The translations under genes and the position numbers were made by a program. A stretch of 64,000 nt of DNA, taken from NCBI GenBank assembly GCA_910584665.1, contig CAJUBL010000004.1, positions 8,144 to 72,143 of the forward strand, given 5' to 3'. This DNA comes from an uncultured Muribaculaceae bacterium (GTDB lineage Bacteria; Bacteroidota; Bacteroidia; Bacteroidales; Muribaculaceae). The notes beneath the pieces are model-generated. The model was not told the origin of the DNA. It saw nothing but the letters and a program-made list of their open reading frames with translations, and ran no database searches. Positions 62,893-64,000 of the stretch are shown here, piece by piece. Every line of letters begins with the position of its first letter. Positions within the stretch are counted from its first letter, which is position 1.

Positions 62893-64000
62893 TCAGACCT
62901 GCTCATGCAGATCAAATCCCGCCGCCATTACAGCCTTACGGACAGCATTGCTTTCGTGCCGTCCCTCCACCTCGGCTATACCGGTCGACAGATCTACATT
63001 TACATCTGTAACGCCATCCACTGCACTGATGGCCTTAGTTACCGCCGCCTGACAGTGCGGACAGTTCATTCCTTTGATATGATATTGTACGGTCATTGAA
63101 CTGAATTTTTTTGATTTATGAATATGATTCTTTACAAATGTGATTATCAATAATGTACATAGTATAACAGAACAGACAGCCGGAAAAAGCGCAGATTCCA
63201 TACCCTCATGGCATGTCGCGGCGTATCCGCCTGTATCAAACCATTCTGCCGGTAACACATAATCTATCAGCAGACCGAAACCTATGGCACCAGCCACTAT
63301 CGACGCGAGATATATACGTGCTGTACGATGCCCCATCTCACGGGCTATCAATGTATAGGAGGCAAAATTGGCAGCCGGCCCGGCCATAAGCAGAACCAGA
63401 GCCGTACCGGGCGACAGTCCTTTCATCACCAGAGACAGAGCGATAGGTATCGATCCGGTCGCGCACACATACATCGGTATTGCTATAAGCAGAACCGCCA
63501 GCATCGATACAACCGGAGCAGAGCCAACGGAGACAAAGAAATCAGCGGGAACATATACCGATATCAGCGCCGCTATGACGAGCCCGGCGACAAGCCAGCC
63601 TCCGATACTTCCGACCAGATCAACGAATCCGTATCGCAGGGCATTGATTAATCTGATTCCAAACGATTCTGACTGTATGTCACAGCTGTCGTCGGCACAG
63701 CTGTTATTCTCCGTGCGATTCTCATGGCTCTCGCTATGACCTACCGCGAGGCCTCCGAGCAATGACGTGACAAGAGCGGCCACAGGCCGTATAACAGCAA
63801 AGGCAGGACCAAGCAGCGACCATGTAGCGGCAATGCTGTCGACACCGGTCTGCGGCGTGGCTATTAGAAATGATGCCGACGCAGCTTTTGATGCTCCTCC
63901 GCGACGCATGGCGATGGCTGTCGGCAGAACGCCGCATGAACACAGCGGCAATGGCACCCCGAACATAGCAGCCTTGACTACCGGACGCCACCCGCGGCCT
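62893..64000 (-). CDS. SO_0444-family Cu/Zn efflux-type permease with HMA domain (5' end outside window)
   Basis: The frame is open to the window edge, so the start is not seen; an internal Met at 63966 is not the start because family sequence (WRPVVKAAMFGVPLPLCSCG) continues upstream. The chain has permease helices with the conserved PLPLCSCGVLPTA and ATPQTGVDS, a Cys/Asp-rich loop (NNSCADDSCD), a second helical half with CATGSIPIALSL and AGPAANF, and a C-terminal heavy-metal-associated domain with GMNCPHC. The family is linked to copper or zinc export; the ion is inferred. At least 368 residues are present. Confidence 0.87.
   Translation of the reverse strand, partial: GRGWRPVVKAAMFGVPLPLCSCGVLPTAIAMRRGGASKAASASFLIATPQTGVDSIAATWSLLGPAFAVIRPVAALVTSLLGGLAVGHSESHENRTENNSCADDSCDIQSESFGIRLINALRYGFVDLVGSIGGWLVAGLVIAALISVYVPADFFVSVGSAPVVSMLAVLLIAIPMYVCATGSIPIALSLVMKGLSPGTALVLLMAGPAANFASYTLIAREMGHRTARIYLASIVAGAIGFGLLIDYVLPAEWFDTGGYAATCHEGMESALFPAVCSVILCTLLIITFVKNHIHKSKKFSSMTVQYHIKGMNCPHCQAAVTKAISAVDGVTDVNVDLSTGIAEVEGRHESNAVRKAVMAAGFDLHEQV

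Noticed and set aside
63964..63966. Internal Met of the permease as a start codon
   Set aside because: Family-typical sequence continues without a stop to the window edge, so the gene is truncated by the window, not short.

Overview
The window looks like a chromosomal segment of a gut-type Bacteroidales, most like Muribaculaceae or a relative. This rests on TAnnTTTG -7 promoter boxes with TTTG about 20 bases upstream, sparse Shine-Dalgarno signals, a fused NuoCD without NuoEFG, type IX secretion-related proteins (a DUF5103/plug protein and a C-terminal sorting-type domain), a DUF4369-type thioredoxin lipoprotein, and the family identities of most genes. Family-level placement is inference. 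Most genes are housekeeping or envelope genes. I saw no rRNA, tRNA, CRISPR array, phage or insertion-sequence transposase.

Layout. 1-5000: start of a probable 4Fe-4S membrane protein (minus), then a plus-strand run with an RNase D-like exonuclease, a small membrane protein, a prolyl oligopeptidase lipoprotein, an unknown lipoprotein (TTG start) and a PhnP-like metallohydrolase. 5000-8700: an AMP-forming acyl-CoA ligase, a thioredoxin-domain lipoprotein, a strong bidirectional terminator and a small beta-barrel protein. 8700-14500: ung, the DUF5103 protein, DUF3109 and a degenerate LytM protein in an overlapping set, then tsaD and cinA. 14504-15442: an AT-richer membrane acyltransferase.

15600-33340 is the centrepiece. 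The genes nuoA-B-CD-H are followed by the complete ATP synthase set atpD-C-B-E-F-H-A-G, and then by nuoI-J-K-L-M-N. All point the same way, with one recognisable promoter in front and one recognisable terminator behind. The atp genes thus sit between nuoH and nuoI. About 6 kb further on, after dxr-rseP-rlmI-like-DPP III, lies a K+-dependent membrane pyrophosphatase (hppA), so three ion-translocating machines share about 26 kb. The c-subunit residues suggest H+ coupling. The pyrophosphatase family in Bacteroides includes a Na+/H+ pump.

41500-51000: an accessory-like zone. It has two tandem paralogous secreted proteins with a discoidin-like look, a small protein with a type IX-type C-terminal domain, a divergent glutamine synthetase overlapped by a secreted beta-propeller gene, and a minus-strand pair of a GH28/GH49-like beta-helix protein and a heparinase II/III-family protein. 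The intergenic spaces carry a perfect 20-bp inverted repeat, a 19-bp repeat flanking the glutamine synthetase unit, and a structured 12-bp direct-repeat region. 51000-64000: ndk and an M23/LysM peptidase on the plus strand. On the minus strand are MATE and OPT transporters, short ssb, an MltD-like transglycosylase, a DUF5683 protein, parB, parA, nadE and the 3' part of a Cu/Zn-type permease with an HMA domain.
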